From assembly GCF_019800885.1 (NCBI RefSeq), contig NZ_JAHVKE010000001.1, positions 1,426,001-1,490,000 on the forward strand: DNA of 64,000 bases. Direction: 5' to 3'. The notes beneath the pieces are model-generated. The model was not told where the DNA came from, did no database searches, and was given only the letters and a program-made list of their open reading frames with translations. Origin of the DNA: Maritalea mobilis (GTDB lineage: Bacteria > Pseudomonadota > Alphaproteobacteria > Rhodobacterales > Rhodobacteraceae). A program made the position numbers and the translations under genes. Numbering within the stretch: the first letter of the stretch is position 1; each line of letters begins with the position of its first letter. This document shows positions 63,178 through 64,000 of the stretch, in pieces.

Positions 63178-63448
63178 GGGGGAGTCGCTCCTGTCGGGAT
63201 GTCGCCTGACGGTAAATCCGGGGTCCATCTGCTGTCAAATGCTGCGATCGCCCAAATGTTGTGCATTCCGCAACGGCAGTAGGCTTGCATTTTGAACAAG
63301 TTGCGCGAACCATGCACGGATGCGGCGGACCGCCCCGGCGCTGCTTGCGTCGGGGCGTCACCCGTCCAATCTTCGCCCAGACCGTCGGACAAGGCGGCAT
63401 AGCTCAACGAGGCTCTGAGCGAACCAACAAGGAGAGAGAGACATAGAA

Positions 63449-64000
63449 ATGAAAAAAACAGCGATTCTCATGGGCGCGGCGGCAGCGATGCTGACTCCGC
63501 TCGCCGCTGTGGCACAGGAGGGCGCCGAGCGCGGCTCTTCCGGCCACCTCAACATCATCTATTGGCAGGCGCCGTCGACCCTGAACCCCTATCTCTCGGG
63601 CGGCACGAAAGAGGTCGAATCGGCCTCGCTGGTGCTCGAGTCCCTCGCCCGCTTCAACGAGAGCGGCGAAATGGTGCCGTGGCTCGCCGAATCCATCCCG
63701 ACCGTCGAGAACGGCGGCGTCGCCGAAGACCTGACCTCGATCACCTGGACGATCGCCGAAGGCGTCACCTGGTCGGATGGCACGGCGCTGACGCCCGCCG
63801 ACTTCATCTTCACCTGGGAATACTGCACCCACCCCGAAGGCGGCTGTGCTCAGGCCAGCTATTTCGACGGTGTGGCCAGTGTCGAAGCGGTCGATGACCG
63901 CACGGTGCGCGTTAACTTCGAAGAAGCCACGCCCTTCCCCTACACCGCCTTCGTCGGGTCCGAGAGCCCGGTGATCCAGGCCGCGCAGTTCGCGGACTGC
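63449..64000 (+). CDS. Peptide ABC transporter substrate-binding protein (5' part only)
   Basis: 184 codons are present; the gene continues past the right edge. A Sec signal peptide (MKKTAILMGAAAAMLTPLAAVAQ) with likely cleavage after VAQ is followed by the SBP_bac_5 start (LNIIYWQAPSTLNPYLSGGTK) and the family pattern EGVTWSDGTALTPADFIFTWEY. It delivers peptides or related compounds to the ABC importer whose ATPase lies divergently upstream. Ribosome site GGAGAGAG. The permease genes are probably just outside the window. Confidence 0.93.
   Translation, partial: MKKTAILMGAAAAMLTPLAAVAQEGAERGSSGHLNIIYWQAPSTLNPYLSGGTKEVESASLVLESLARFNESGEMVPWLAESIPTVENGGVAEDLTSITWTIAEGVTWSDGTALTPADFIFTWEYCTHPEGGCAQASYFDGVASVEAVDDRTVRVNFEEATPFPYTAFVGSESPVIQAAQFADC

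Overview
The window is 64 kb of high-GC chromosome from an alphaproteobacterium, most likely a marine member of the Rhodobacteraceae (Roseobacter group). The support is gene content and style: a lone ctaD followed by a DUF2244 gene, a CtrA-type TTAA-N7-TTAAC site, HemP, DUF1127, ExoD, fused PntA with PntB, ArgE beside M20D amidohydrolases, and short intergenic palindromes centred on CTCGAG. I found no transposase, integrase, phage gene or CRISPR array. The genus cannot be fixed from the sequence alone.

Layout. 0-6 kb: end of a cut-off gene, tRNA-Leu(GAG), a secreted peptidoglycan-binding protein, lipB, exoD, ctaD and DUF2244. 6-16 kb: yqeY-like, carA, a CtrA-box-preceded glycosyltransferase with an MshEN-like N-terminal domain, a GntR regulator, a HAD nucleotidase, a UbiH-like hydroxylase, and two overlapping Lrp/AsnC regulators divergent from ilvC. 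16-30 kb: 8-oxoguanine deaminase and HisN-like phosphatase, an XRE regulator, a quinone oxidoreductase, a Hint protein, LysR, DUF1127 with a hairpin-rich 3' end, a Bax-inhibitor-like protein, ChrA, rpmG, a GNAT protein, a metal-dependent hydrolase, gatCA, an Excalibur-like lipoprotein and an AmpD-like amidase. rnpB (RNase P RNA) lies at 30.09-30.45 kb.

30.5-42.2 kb is the most unusual region. It holds nine co-directional genes in two tightly coupled blocks. Block 1 is a glycosyltransferase/methyltransferase-like fusion, an unrecognised 492-residue protein, a concanavalin-like protein and a sulfatase fused to RTX calcium-binding repeats, the last three joined by ATGA overlaps. Block 2 is a GT32-like protein, a GT61-like protein and three GT2-like proteins, the last a paralogue of the first gene of block 1. 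I read it as a surface or secreted glycan system with its own modifying enzyme; this is inference.

42-56 kb: DUF1178, a Nudix hydrolase, a glutathione peroxidase coupled to a class I histone-deacetylase-like protein, a PNPOx-like protein, hemP, pntBA, an SDR, kynureninase, DUF3422, an acyl-CoA synthetase, a small lipoprotein, and moaA overlapping a membrane protein. 56.6-64 kb: a peptide-uptake and hydrolysis locus with three tandem paralogous M20D amidohydrolases, an ArgE-like deacetylase and a double-ATPase ABC component on the minus strand, and a divergent periplasmic binding protein that runs off the right edge. Most spaces between genes are short; many convergent gene pairs are separated by a hairpin acting as a shared terminator.
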